A program made the position numbers and the translations under genes. From contig JANXUB010000192.1 of NCBI GenBank assembly GCA_025352105.1, positions 1-56,507 on the forward strand: a stretch of 56,507 bases of DNA. The letters run 5' to 3'. Shown here one piece after another: positions 1-8,618 of this stretch; the first letter of the stretch is position 1; each line of letters starts with the position of its first letter. The notes beneath the pieces are model-generated. The model was not told where the DNA came from and made no database searches. It saw only the letters and a list, made by a program, of their open reading frames with translations. Source of the stretch: Burkholderiales bacterium. Its GTDB lineage: Bacteria > Pseudomonadota > Gammaproteobacteria > Burkholderiales > Casimicrobiaceae.

Positions 1-48
1 GGACTCATAATCCTTTGGTCAAAGGTTCAAGTCCTTTACGGCCCACCA
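1..48 (+). tRNA. tRNA with CAU anticodon, 3' half only (elongator Met more likely than lysidine Ile2)
   Basis: The window opens inside a tRNA. The anticodon loop CTCATAA is flanked by GGA/TCC, followed by a variable loop TTTGGTC, a T arm with 5-bp stem AAAGG/CCTTT and loop TTCAAGT, the 3' acceptor strand ACGGCCC, discriminator A and an encoded CCA ending at 48. The 5' half lies outside the window, so the identity elements that separate elongator tRNA-Met from tRNA-Ile(CAU) cannot be read. The hipBA/mrr cassette starts shortly downstream, which fits tRNA 3' ends as insertion sites for accessory DNA. Confidence 0.85.
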
Positions 49-144
49 CTTTCCCCTTCGTTTATGCACAGCAACGTCCTGAAGTCGCTGTGTATTCGTA
101 TACGCCAATGCTTTCCGTTCGATACCATATGCGGCGTGGAAGGC

Positions 145-173
145 TTGTAAAAATTGATATTTACGTCAATAAT
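145..173 (+). promoter_or_regulatory. Candidate sigma70 promoter of hipBA
   Basis: A -35-like TTGTAA (145-150) and a -10-like AATAAT (168-173) are separated by 17 bp. The -10 overlaps the left arm of the inverted repeat (152-170), so a protein bound there would block the promoter. Inferred from sequence only. Confidence 0.45.
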
Positions 174-210
174 AGGAAACAAATCCGATACATTGACGTA
201 AATATCAATT
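152..210 (+). promoter_or_regulatory. Perfect 19-bp inverted repeat, probable HipB operator
   Basis: The arms at 152-170 and 192-210 are exact reverse complements over 19 bp with a 21-bp spacer. The left arm covers the candidate -10 and the right arm ends in the first two bases of the hipB TTG start. HipB-type antitoxins are known to bind palindromic operators and autorepress, so this is the likely operator. A transcript through it would form a strong hairpin masking the hipB start, so translational control is also possible. Confidence 0.7.
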
Positions 211-472
211 GCAAACACTTCAAGAACTCGGTCACGCTGTAGCCGCGCGCCGTCAAGCCCTAGGCTTGCAGCAAGGCCTTGTGGCAGAGCGGGCGGGCGT
301 CACCGGCGAAACGCTCTCGCGCTTCGAGCGTGGGCGAACGGCCGAATTCGGCGCGCGCAAACTGCTCGCAGTGCTTGCTGTGTTGGGCATGGAGCTAGAT
401 CTCGTCACCGCAGGACAATCCGGCACGCTCGACGAACTACGTCGTGAACGCAACGGCGCGGAGAAGCCTTGA
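209..472 (+). CDS. hipB: HipB-like helix-turn-helix antitoxin
   Basis: An 87-residue XRE/Cro-type DNA-binding protein; the HTH runs over about residues 9-60 (RRQALGLQQGLVAERAGVTGETLSRFERG). In HipBA systems the antitoxin binds HipA and represses the operon. The TTG at 209 is the only usable start after the in-frame TGA at 194-196 and has no clear Shine-Dalgarno; it lies inside the right arm of the inverted repeat. The stop overlaps the start of hipA (TTGA), implying translational coupling. The family assignment rests on the HTH and the adjacent HipA; the length is typical of short HipB proteins. Confidence 0.85.
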   Translation: MQTLQELGHAVAARRQALGLQQGLVAERAGVTGETLSRFERGRTAEFGARKLLAVLAVLGMELDLVTAGQSGTLDELRRERNGAEKP

Positions 473-1800
473 AGCTCGCCGTCTACGTACTCGGCCGCGA
501 GGTGGCAATCCTGGAACAGGCAGGCGACTTCAAAAGCGTTTTGACGTACCACGCGCACACCGTGCCGGAAGACTTCGTCTCACTCACGATGCCCGTGCGC
601 ACCGAATCGTACGTGTGGGACGACCAATTGCCGCCCGTGCTGCAGATGAACCTGCCAGAGGGCTATTTGCTACAAGTGCTGCAAGAACGATTCGGGCCGC
701 ACGTTGGCGCGAGCCCCATCGCCCTGCTATCCGTTATCGGTCGCAATATGGTCGGGCGTCTACAAGTCGCAGCACCTGGCGCAACACTGAGCGAACCCGC
801 GAACGCCATCGAAGTTTCCGAGCTGCTGCGTGGAGACAACTCCGAAGAAGCCTTCGCAGAACTGGTGCGCCAACACGCTACGAGCGGCGTCTCCGGTGTC
901 GTACCGAAATTTCTCGATGCACAGAACGAACCGGCTGCGGGATTCAAAAAAGTCAGTGTCATCACCCGCCGCCACATCATCAAAGGCTCCAGCCACGCGC
1001 TGCCCTTCATTGCACTCAACGAACATCTTTGCATGCAGGTCGCTGCACGCGTCACGCCAACCGCCAGAACCGAAGTCTCGGACGACGGTCAGGCCCTGGT
1101 CATGCATCGTTTCGACGTCGACGAAAACGGACAGCCGCTGCGCGGACTGGAAGACTTCTGCTCGCTGCTCGGCTTGCGTCCTGCGGCCAAATACGACACC
1201 ACCTGGGAGCGCATCGCCCGCGCCGTGCGCGATCATGTCCCCGGCGAGCGCCGCCTCGAAACCTATCGCCAACTCGCCACCACATTGCTGCTGACCTACG
1301 CGCTACGCAACGCCGATTGCCACGCCAAGAACCTCGCGCTGCTTTACACGACGCGCGCAGACGCGCAACTCTCGCCCACGTACGACATGCTCACCACCAA
1401 CGTGTACGCGGGCTATCAGCACAGTCCGCCGGGCATCGAATTCATGGGCAAAAAGACGTGGTCACCGGGAAAGAATCTGCAACGATTCATCGCCGCGACC
1501 TTCGGCATTCCGCCGCGCGAACAAACGCAAATGGTCGAAGCCATCAGCGACGCAGTGTCGGACGTTGCGCCAAAGGTTCGTCAAGCCATGCAACAACACC
1601 CGGCCTTCGAAGACATCGGCAAACGCATGCTCAACGCATGGGCCGAAGGCGTGCGCGGGCTGCGCGACCCACGCACCTACGCGCTCGGCGAATGGGACGC
1701 AAGCGAAGCATTCAAAAACTTTTCGCCGCCATCGAAACTGAAATCCGAATCAACGTCGATTGGTCGCTCGCAGCTGCTAGGCAAGCGTTTGCCTCGCTGA
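469..1800 (+). CDS. hipA: HipA-like serine/threonine kinase toxin
   Basis: A 443-residue HipA-family kinase. Visible parts are the N-terminal HipA domain (about 1-105), the Ser/Gly loop TSGVSGVVPK (about 138-147) matching the regulatory autophosphorylated loop, the catalytic loop NADCHAKN (281-288, catalytic Asp283) and the metal-binding TYDML (Asp306). Known HipA proteins phosphorylate glutamyl-tRNA synthetase or other tRNA synthetases, causing growth arrest and persistence; the target here is unknown. It starts at a TTG overlapping the hipB stop, with GGAG about 5 bases upstream. All kinase residues look intact, so it is probably active. Confidence 0.9.
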   Translation: MKLAVYVLGREVAILEQAGDFKSVLTYHAHTVPEDFVSLTMPVRTESYVWDDQLPPVLQMNLPEGYLLQVLQERFGPHVGASPIALLSVIGRNMVGRLQVAAPGATLSEPANAIEVSELLRGDNSEEAFAELVRQHATSGVSGVVPKFLDAQNEPAAGFKKVSVITRRHIIKGSSHALPFIALNEHLCMQVAARVTPTARTEVSDDGQALVMHRFDVDENGQPLRGLEDFCSLLGLRPAAKYDTTWERIARAVRDHVPGERRLETYRQLATTLLLTYALRNADCHAKNLALLYTTRADAQLSPTYDMLTTNVYAGYQHSPPGIEFMGKKTWSPGKNLQRFIAATFGIPPREQTQMVEAISDAVSDVAPKVRQAMQQHPAFEDIGKRMLNAWAEGVRGLRDPRTYALGEWDASEAFKNFSPPSKLKSESTSIGRSQLLGKRLPR

Positions 1801-1885
1801 ACTACGTCCTCGCAAGCAGCAGTTGTAGGTACTCAGACGCGTAAACAAGCGATACTACAAAAGACACCTTTAAGGAAAACCAGCC

Positions 1886-2797
1886 ATGGCCGAAATCACA
1901 CGTCGCCGCACCGGCGAGTTCCTGCGCGAGTTGTTCAAAATTTTGATGGCATCGCCCGGCGGCTTGCGTGCGAGTGATGCGCTGCAAACGCTGGCGAGGC
2001 GTTTCACGCTATCACCGTACGAGGCAGACAACTATGTATCTGGCGGGCAGCGCTTCGACAAGATCGTTCGCTTTGCCACGGTAGATTGCGTCAAAGCGGG
2101 CTCGATGCAAAAAGACAAAGGCATCTGGATTGTCACCGACGAGGGGCGCAAGGCATACGCAGAGCTGACCGACCCGGAGGCGTTTTATCGCCGCGCATTC
2201 AAACTCTACGGCGAGTGGCGCGCGGCCCAGCCCGACGCCGAAGGCACGGATGCGGCAGCGACCGCAAGCACCGACCCAACCGCGCAGGAGAACACGGCAA
2301 AGGCGGTAAGCATTACGTTCGAGGAAGCGGAAGAGCATGCCTGGGCAGAGATTTCGCAGTATTTGCGATTGATGAATCCGTATGACTTTCAGGAGCTGGT
2401 GGCCGATTTGCTGCGGGCGATGAGTTATCACGTAAGCTGGGTGTCGCCGCCGGGCAAGGATGGTGGGCTAGATGTACTGGCGTGGCCAGACGCGCTGGGT
2501 ACGCGGCTGCCGCGCGTTAAGGTGCAGGTGAAGCGCCAGCAGTCGGCGGTAAGCGTGGACGGGCTGCGTTCGTTCATGGCGCTGCCGGGAGACGATGATG
2601 TGGGCTTGTTTGTGTGTACCGGTGGCTTTACAAAAGACGCTGAAACCGAGGCGCGCACTCAGGAGAAGCGCCGCATCCGGCTGATCGGGCTCGACAAGCT
2701 TTTTGATCTGTGGGTGGAGCACTACGACAGACTCACCGACCAAGCGCGGCGGCGCTTGCCGCTGCGGCCGATTCAGTTTTTATCGCCGGGGGGCTGA
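1886..2797 (+). CDS. Mrr-like type IV restriction endonuclease
   Basis: A 303-residue protein with an N-terminal winged-helix Mrr_N-type domain (about 5-110), an acidic/Ala/Thr linker (115-140) and a C-terminal PD-(D/E)xK nuclease domain. Catalytic signature residues are Glu170 (YDFQELVADLL), Asp196 in GKDGGLDV and Gln214/Lys216 in VQVKR. Mrr proteins cut modified, often methylated, DNA. It lies 85 bp after hipA with AAGGA upstream of the ATG. No methyltransferase partner is present, as expected for type IV enzymes. With hipBA it forms a small defence-like cassette next to a tRNA. Confidence 0.85.
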   Translation: MAEITRRRTGEFLRELFKILMASPGGLRASDALQTLARRFTLSPYEADNYVSGGQRFDKIVRFATVDCVKAGSMQKDKGIWIVTDEGRKAYAELTDPEAFYRRAFKLYGEWRAAQPDAEGTDAAATASTDPTAQENTAKAVSITFEEAEEHAWAEISQYLRLMNPYDFQELVADLLRAMSYHVSWVSPPGKDGGLDVLAWPDALGTRLPRVKVQVKRQQSAVSVDGLRSFMALPGDDDVGLFVCTGGFTKDAETEARTQEKRRIRLIGLDKLFDLWVEHYDRLTDQARRRLPLRPIQFLSPGG

Positions 2798-2833
2798 GCA
2801 GACCAAGCCATTGTTCAGAGCAATAGCTTTTTC

Positions 2834-2940
2834 GATTATGCCCAGATGCGATAAGGGCTCCGGTCGATTTTTAGTAATTCTCGACCTCCTACCAAATGGC
2901 CACCTACCCCATATCAAACGGTTATTGCAGCGAAAAGCTG
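2834..2940 (+). repeat. 107-bp structured intergenic repeat, copy 1
   Basis: A divergent member of the six-copy family, in the convergent gap between the mrr-like gene and the ModA-like gene. AGGGCT is at 2854, TCGAC at 2881-2885, ACCCC at 2906-2910 and the end is AAAGCTG at 2934-2940, the same spacings as the other copies. Its internal hairpin pairs GGTCGA (2862-2867) with TCGACC (2881-2886). Nothing else is seen in this 222-bp gap. Confidence 0.6.
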
Positions 2941-3019
2941 TGCTCAAGTTTTCTGTTTGATTCTGTTCGATTTGGGAAGCCTGCGGTGATGCAAGAGTGT
3001 GACGCGCTGACTGTCGCCG

Positions 3020-3700
3020 CTACACCGCGTCAAACCCCGCCTCACGCACGATGCCGACATTGGTGATTGCTGCCAGCGCCGTCAGCAATCGCCTCGCTTC
3101 TGGGACGTTCTGCGCCGTGCGGGTGACGGCGGCGGTGTAGACCGTGGAGAGCGCGTAGGGCTCGGGCAGCGCGCCCGCGTATTGCACGCCGGGTGTGTAC
3201 AAAATTTCTGAGCATTGGGTGATGCCTACGGCCTCCGCGTCGCCCGCATCGGCCATGGCGCGCATGGCGATTGCTCCACTGGGGAACATGGCGAATCGAT
3301 CCTCGCGCGACGGCACGAGACCCAGAGCCGTGAGCACCTTGAGGCAATGAATGCCAGCGGTGGCGCGAACGGGATCAGGGAAATATATTTTTGTGGCGTT
3401 GGCGCACAACTCGTGCAGCACGGCGGCGCTGCTAATCTGCATGGGAGCACTCGACGCCAACAGTGCGACGCCGGTGTGCACGCGCCCGAGCGGCGTCACG
3501 CTCGCCGAGTCGACAACGCCCGCAGCCGCCAACTCGTCGATCATCGCGGCAGTAAGCACGACTACGTCGCATGGCGCGCCCGCCAGCAGCCGGTCTTTGA
3601 TCGCGCCGACGGCTCCGAACTCGCCATTCAGTTCAATGCCCTCGCCGCCGGCGATGCTTCGCAACAGTCCCTTCGCTGCGCCCGCACTGAGAATATTCAC
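3020..3700 (-). CDS. ModA-like periplasmic-fold substrate-binding protein without signal peptide
   Basis: A 226-residue protein with the type II periplasmic-binding fold of the molybdate-binding (ModA/SBP_bac_11) family: SAGAAKGL near the N-terminus, then APCDVVVLT, FPDPVRATAGIH and a C-terminal EARRLLTALA helix. It starts at GTG 3700 directly after an in-frame stop, so no signal peptide can be added. Either it is cytoplasmic or its export signal has been lost. It lies 6 bp after the Bug gene and is probably co-transcribed. No modB or modC is nearby, so a transport role is doubtful; the ligand is unknown. Confidence 0.7.
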   Translation of the reverse strand: MNILSAGAAKGLLRSIAGGEGIELNGEFGAVGAIKDRLLAGAPCDVVVLTAAMIDELAAAGVVDSASVTPLGRVHTGVALLASSAPMQISSAAVLHELCANATKIYFPDPVRATAGIHCLKVLTALGLVPSREDRFAMFPSGAIAMRAMADAGDAEAVGITQCSEILYTPGVQYAGALPEPYALSTVYTAAVTRTAQNVPEARRLLTALAAITNVGIVREAGFDAV

Positions 3701-3706
3701 TGCGGC

Positions 3707-4666
3707 CTACTCTTCAAATTTCGCGCCAGACACCTTGACGATGTGTGCCCACTTGTCGATGTCGTCCTTCACGTATTTAGCGAACGCATCAGGTGACATT
3801 TGCATGGGAGTTGCGCCCTGCTTTGCCCAGTCCGCCTTGACGTCGGCGCGAGTCACTGCCTTGGTGATTTCGGCGTTGATTTTGTTAACTACTGCACGCG
3901 GCGTGTTGACCGGTGCCATGATGCCGAGCCAGATGACGGACTCGTAACCCGGCACACCGGACTCATCGAGCGTTGGCACGTCCGGCATCACGGTCGAGCG
4001 CATTTTACCCGACGTTGCGAGCGCTTTGACCTTGCCTGCCTTCACTTGCGCGGCCATCGTGGTGATCGCGTCAAACATCACGTTGACGTGTCCCGCGACG
4101 ATGTCGGTACGCGCGCCGCTGCTGCCTTTGTACGGCACGTGCAACAGGTCAATGCCTGCCATCGCTTTCAACAATTCACCCGCCATGTGATACGGCGTGC
4201 CGGGGCCGCTGGAGGCGAAGGTCATGGGCCTGGCGCCAGCTTTGGCAGCGGCGATCAGTTCGCGCAGATTGTTGGCCGTGACGCTGGGATGCGCAACGAG
4301 CACGAGGTCGGAATAATTGACGGGCGCTATCGGCACAAAGTCGCGCAACAGCGCATACGGCTTGTTGGGAATGAGCGTTTCGTTGACCGTTTGCGCGTTC
4401 GACATCATGAGCAGCGTGTAGCCGTCTGGCGCAGACTTGGCGGCAGCGTCGGTACCAACGACCGCACCGCCGCCGGGGCGATTGTCAACAATGAATGCTT
4501 GACCGAGCGACTCCGACAGACGCTGCGCGACTGCACGCGCATAAACATCTGCCGGCCCGCCCGTTGCGAACGGCACGATGATGCGCACGGGCTTAGCAGG
4601 GTAGTCCTGCGCATGCAGCGATCCGATTGAAAGTGCGCAACACAATGCGGTGAATAAACGTTTCAT
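3707..4666 (-). CDS. Bug-family tripartite tricarboxylate transporter receptor
   Basis: A 319-residue extracytoplasmic binding protein of the Bug/TctC family. The start ATG at 4666 follows a GAAGAGG Shine-Dalgarno and gives a clean signal peptide (MKRLFTALCCALSIGSLHAQ). Family marks are YPAKPVRIIVPFATGG, DNRPGGGAVVGTDAAAKS and FASSGPGTPYHMAGELLK. Such proteins bind carboxylates and related small molecules. No TctA/TctB membrane subunits are in the window. The longer frame reading up to 4918 runs into the phosphatase gene and is not used. Confidence 0.9.
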   Translation of the reverse strand: MKRLFTALCCALSIGSLHAQDYPAKPVRIIVPFATGGPADVYARAVAQRLSESLGQAFIVDNRPGGGAVVGTDAAAKSAPDGYTLLMMSNAQTVNETLIPNKPYALLRDFVPIAPVNYSDLVLVAHPSVTANNLRELIAAAKAGARPMTFASSGPGTPYHMAGELLKAMAGIDLLHVPYKGSSGARTDIVAGHVNVMFDAITTMAAQVKAGKVKALATSGKMRSTVMPDVPTLDESGVPGYESVIWLGIMAPVNTPRAVVNKINAEITKAVTRADVKADWAKQGATPMQMSPDAFAKYVKDDIDKWAHIVKVSGAKFEE

Positions 4667-4719
4667 GAATACCTCTTCAGCGTGAATCAATGGGATCAAT
4701 TCCGCGTGTGGTTGCGCAG

Positions 4720-6426
4720 TTATTTCGACTGCAACGCCTGCGTCAGTACCTTGCCTTCGCTCGCGCTCGGCACCCGAACGTTGAGAATTTGCGCCAGCGT
4801 CGGCGCAATGTCTACCGTCTCCGCATATTGCCCGTAGCGCCCCGGTTTGATCCACTTTGAACCGCTGATCATGAGCGGGACATTGGTGTCGTAGCCGTAC
4901 GGCGTGCCGTGCGAGCACACGGCTTGCGGCGAGTTCGATGGTGTCTGAAAGTAATAAAACGGCTTCTGCACCACCACGAGATCAACAGCAAATTGCCGGT
5001 GCCACGCACGCTGCACCAGCGTCGCCACGCGAGTCGAAGGCACGGTGCCGCGTTCCAGTTGCGAGCGCGTGAAGGCAAACGCCATACCCGGTTGCTCCAA
5101 CACCGCGCGAGCCATAAAGTTTTCAACCTCTTCGCGGTTGACGCCTTTCGCGTCCATCGCGGCGTAATCCAGCGTCCAGCCACCCGTCATGTGTTGTGGC
5201 GCGAGATTCGCGATGCCGAATTTCTTCTCAGCAAGCGTGTTGACCGTCGCGCGCAACGCCCTCGGGTCAACACGCCCCGCGTCAAACCCACGGGCGGTGC
5301 TGTATTCAGGTGTGTTCATGAACCCGTGATCTGCGGTTAGTAGTGTCAGCACTTTGTCACGGCCCACTTGCGCATCAACAGCCGTGAAAAATTTGGCAAG
5401 CGTGCGGTCAAGGCGGATCAGATGATCCATCGACTGAATGCTTTCGGGGCCGAAGTTGTGATTGATATAGTCATGGCTGGAAAAGCTCACGGTCAGAATA
5501 TCAGTAGCACCCTTCGGGTTCTTACCGATAGATTCGCCCTTGAGTAGCGATGTTGAAAACTCAGCCGTGGCCTCATCGCCGAACGGCCCTGCGATCAGCA
5601 TGCTGTAATAAATCGATCCCGGCTTGATCTCTCCGAGCCCGTACATATAGCCCATCTTCGAGGTCATGTTGTTGTAGACCGCCGCCCACGGCGCGCCGTC
5701 CGGCAGTGCGAGCTGGTAAGCCTTTGGGTCTTCAAGCAACAGATTCCAGCGTTTGTGAAACCACTGGTCTTGCGGCTTTTTTTCGTAGTACGTTTCCCAC
5801 CACGACGGATGCTTGTCCATGTAATAACTGGTGCTGGTGAAGCGGCCCGTCTTCTTGGACAGCATGTACGCCGTGCCGGACTTGCCCGCCATCAAAATCG
5901 CGCCGCGATCCTTGCCTGACACCGAGAAAATGCGGCTCGCGTTGTTGGTCGCGTAACGCAATTCGTCGCCCAACAAACTGACCTGCAAATTCTTCGGGCT
6001 GACGCCGTCGTCTTCCGTCGTTGGCGTGCCGTCGAGGTACTTGTGTGCGGAGTCCGCCGTGTTGTAGATGTACTTGCCGTCGCGGCTCTTCCAGTCGTTG
6101 GCGATGATGCCGGTCTGATACGGATACGCGCCTGACAGGATGGTGGCGTGACCTACGGCGGTTACCGTGAATGCGTGAGCCTGATGCGCGTCAGAAAACC
6201 ATGCGCCTTTGTCCATCAGGCGACGGAAACCGTTAGGCACGAGAAGGTCATAGCTTTTCAGCAACTGCTCTTGCGGCAAGCCATCAATCACCACAACCAC
6301 AACGAGCTTTGGCGGCGCGATGCCACCCGCTATGTCAGCGCGCTGCGTTTGCGCGGTGGCCGTGCCGAGCGTGAGGCCGCTGACAAAGGTCGCGGTCATC
6401 CAGATGAGCAGTTTGGGAAATTTCAC
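4720..6426 (-). CDS. PafA/SPAP-like exported alkaline phosphatase
   Basis: A 568-residue type I phosphodiesterase/alkaline-phosphatase superfamily protein with a signal peptide ending near TATAQ. The active-site set of PafA-type calcium-independent phosphatases is visible: Asp48 (VVIDGL), a Thr nucleophile in FTVTAVGHAT (about residue 89), Asn110, the KDR motif (Lys and Arg contacting phosphate), SSHDYINH (Asp and His), TADHGF and GSHGTPYGYDT-like CSHGTPYGYDT. The K-x-R pair points to monoesterase rather than diesterase activity. Its role is probably release of phosphate from periplasmic organic phosphates. It is upstream of the Bug gene on the same strand with 53 bp between them. Annotators may call it simply alkaline phosphatase family. 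Confidence 0.85.
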   Translation of the reverse strand: MKFPKLLIWMTATFVSGLTLGTATAQTQRADIAGGIAPPKLVVVVVIDGLPQEQLLKSYDLLVPNGFRRLMDKGAWFSDAHQAHAFTVTAVGHATILSGAYPYQTGIIANDWKSRDGKYIYNTADSAHKYLDGTPTTEDDGVSPKNLQVSLLGDELRYATNNASRIFSVSGKDRGAILMAGKSGTAYMLSKKTGRFTSTSYYMDKHPSWWETYYEKKPQDQWFHKRWNLLLEDPKAYQLALPDGAPWAAVYNNMTSKMGYMYGLGEIKPGSIYYSMLIAGPFGDEATAEFSTSLLKGESIGKNPKGATDILTVSFSSHDYINHNFGPESIQSMDHLIRLDRTLAKFFTAVDAQVGRDKVLTLLTADHGFMNTPEYSTARGFDAGRVDPRALRATVNTLAEKKFGIANLAPQHMTGGWTLDYAAMDAKGVNREEVENFMARAVLEQPGMAFAFTRSQLERGTVPSTRVATLVQRAWHRQFAVDLVVVQKPFYYFQTPSNSPQAVCSHGTPYGYDTNVPLMISGSKWIKPGRYGQYAETVDIAPTLAQILNVRVPSASEGKVLTQALQSK

Positions 6427-6627
6427 GACTTCAGTCCTCCGTTGCGACGTTTTGCTTAATTCGGTTTGATTCTAGGCGTGGCCATGCCGCGTAGCGTGCG
6501 CGCTGCTCAAGATTGATTGCGCACCGATCCGATCAACCGCGCGTGGACGGCTGCGCGAAGGGATTGAACTGTGTCATCGACGCGCAACGAATACACTCGC
6601 AGACACAAAGTTTCAGAGGAATTAAGC

Positions 6628-7734
6628 GTGAAAACGAAAGCAGCTGTAGCCTGGAAATCGGGCGAGCCATTGACCATCGAAACCGTTGATCTCGAAGGCC
6701 CGAAGGCCGGTGAGGTGCTGGTTGAAATCAAGGCCACCGGTATTTGCCATACGGACTACTACACCTTGTCCGGTGCCGATCCGGAAGGCATCTTTCCGGC
6801 AATTCTTGGGCATGAAGGCGCAGGCGTGGTGGTGGATGTTGGCCCCGGCGTAACGACACTGCAAAAGGGTGATCATGTGATTCCGCTGTACACGCCGGAA
6901 TGTCGCACCTGCAAATTTTGCCTATCTCGTAAGACCAATCTGTGTCAGCTCATTCGCGGCACGCAGGGCAAAGGCTTGATGCCCGATGCGACCAGTCGCT
7001 TTTCGATGGATGGCACGCCGATTTTTCATTACATGGGAACCTCGACGTTCTCGAATTACACCGTCGCTCCCGAAATTTCACTCGCGAAAATTCGCAAAGA
7101 CGCGCCGTTCGACAAGGTCTGCTACATCGGTTGCGGCGTGACGACGGGCATTGGCGCGGTGATCTTTACTGCAAAGGTTGAAGCCGGTGCGAACGTTGTC
7201 GTGTTCGGTCTCGGTGGCATCGGGCTCAACGTGATTCAGGGCGCGAAAATGGTCGGCGCAGACAAAATCATCGGCGTCGATCTGAACCCCGCCCGCGAAG
7301 CGATGGCGCGCAAATTCGGCATGACGCATTTCATCAATCCGAAGGACACCGAGAACGTCGTAGACGCCATCGTGCAGTTGACCGATGGCGGCGCGGATTA
7401 CAGCTTTGAATGCATTGGCAACACCAAAGTCATGCGCCAAGCGCTCGAATGCACGCATAAAGGCTGGGGCCGCAGCATCATCATTGGCGTGGCGGAAGCG
7501 GGCGCGGAAATCAGCACGCGGCCGTTCCAGCTGGTCACAGGACGCAAGTGGGAAGGCTCCGCGTTCGGCGGCGCACGCGGTCGCACCGACGTACCAAAAA
7601 TCGTCGACTGGTACATGGACGGCAAGATTAATATCGATGACCTCATCACGCACACCATGCCCCTAGAAGACATCAACAAAGGTTTTGACTTGATGAAGGC
7701 GGGCGAGTCGATTCGTGGCGTGGTTTTGTATTGA
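6628..7734 (+). CDS. frmA: S-(hydroxymethyl)glutathione dehydrogenase / class III alcohol dehydrogenase
   Basis: A 368-residue zinc-dependent medium-chain dehydrogenase that oxidises S-hydroxymethylglutathione to S-formylglutathione, the first enzymatic step of formaldehyde detoxification. Catalytic zinc ligands are Cys40 (TGICHTD) and His62/Glu63 (GHEGAG); structural zinc cysteines are 92, 95, 98 and 106. The Rossmann motif GLGGIG lies at about 193. The GTG at 6628 preceded by CAGAGGA gives the usual family length; an upstream in-frame start would add 19 untypical residues. It is followed directly by the matching hydrolase. No FrmR-type regulator is present. Confidence 0.97.
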   Translation: MKTKAAVAWKSGEPLTIETVDLEGPKAGEVLVEIKATGICHTDYYTLSGADPEGIFPAILGHEGAGVVVDVGPGVTTLQKGDHVIPLYTPECRTCKFCLSRKTNLCQLIRGTQGKGLMPDATSRFSMDGTPIFHYMGTSTFSNYTVAPEISLAKIRKDAPFDKVCYIGCGVTTGIGAVIFTAKVEAGANVVVFGLGGIGLNVIQGAKMVGADKIIGVDLNPAREAMARKFGMTHFINPKDTENVVDAIVQLTDGGADYSFECIGNTKVMRQALECTHKGWGRSIIIGVAEAGAEISTRPFQLVTGRKWEGSAFGGARGRTDVPKIVDWYMDGKINIDDLITHTMPLEDINKGFDLMKAGESIRGVVLY

Positions 7735-8597
7735 TGGCGACGTCGCTTGAGATCGTGAGCGAGCACGCGTGCTTTGGCGGCGTGCAACGGTTCTACAAAC
7801 ATGAATCGTCAGCCATTGGTTTGCCGATGCGTTTCTCTGTGTTTTTGCCTGCGCACGCGGTTGCCGGCGAGCGTGTTCCGGCGCTGATTTACCTTGCGGG
7901 GCTGACATGCAACGAAGAAACGTTCATGACTAAGGCAGGCGCGCAACGCCGCGCCGCAGAACTCGGCTTAGCGTTGATCGCGCCGGACACCGGCCCGCGC
8001 GGCGCGGGCATCGCAAGCGAAAGCGATGCTTGGGATTTCGGCTTGGCGGCGAGTTTTTATCTCGATGCGTCGCGGGAGCCGTGGTCGAAGCATTACCGCA
8101 TGGAGACGTATCTGACGCGAGAGTTTATGTCGGTCATAGGCCAACATCTGCCCGTCGACACAAACCGCCTCGGCTTGTTCGGGCATTCAATGGGTGGGCA
8201 CGGCGCGTTGACTTTGGCGCTGCGACATTCTGGCGTGTTCAAGTCGCTCTCCGCGCTCGCGCCTATCTGTGCGCCCACGCAATGCCCGTGGGGACAAAAG
8301 GCTTTCAGCGGCTATCTTGGCCTTGAAATGAATATGTGGCGGCGGCACGACGCTACTGAACTCATGAAATCACAGGGAAATGCTCCGTATCCGGACGGAA
8401 TCCTCATCGATCAGGGCTTAGCGGATAAATTTCTTGACGAGCAATTGCTTCCGCATCTGTTCGAGGCTGCGTGCCAGTCTGTTGGCCAGCCGCTCACGCT
8501 GCGTCGCCACGCGGGTTACGATCACGGCTACTACTTCATCTCGACCTTCATCAACGATCATCTCGATCATCACGCGCAGATTTTGAAGCGTGCCTAA
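7734..8597 (+). CDS. frmB: S-formylglutathione hydrolase
   Basis: A 287-residue esterase-D-type alpha/beta hydrolase that splits S-formylglutathione to formate and glutathione, completing the pathway begun by frmA. The nucleophile is Ser152 in GHSMGG, with the catalytic His in YDHGYYF near the C-terminus and an Asp in the preceding IDQG region; LTCNEETFMTKAG forms the oxyanion loop typical of the family. The ATG shares its A with the frmA stop (TGATG), so translation is coupled. The gene is also called fghA. Confidence 0.96.
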   Translation: MATSLEIVSEHACFGGVQRFYKHESSAIGLPMRFSVFLPAHAVAGERVPALIYLAGLTCNEETFMTKAGAQRRAAELGLALIAPDTGPRGAGIASESDAWDFGLAASFYLDASREPWSKHYRMETYLTREFMSVIGQHLPVDTNRLGLFGHSMGGHGALTLALRHSGVFKSLSALAPICAPTQCPWGQKAFSGYLGLEMNMWRRHDATELMKSQGNAPYPDGILIDQGLADKFLDEQLLPHLFEAACQSVGQPLTLRRHAGYDHGYYFISTFINDHLDHHAQILKRA

Positions 8598-8618
8598 ATT
8601 CACTTTACCTGCCGCACC

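Noticed and set aside
444-1844. 466-codon Arg-rich open frame over hipA
   Set aside because: A frame shadow; hipA has kinase motifs in the other frame and the Arg-rich product looks like out-of-frame GC-rich sequence.
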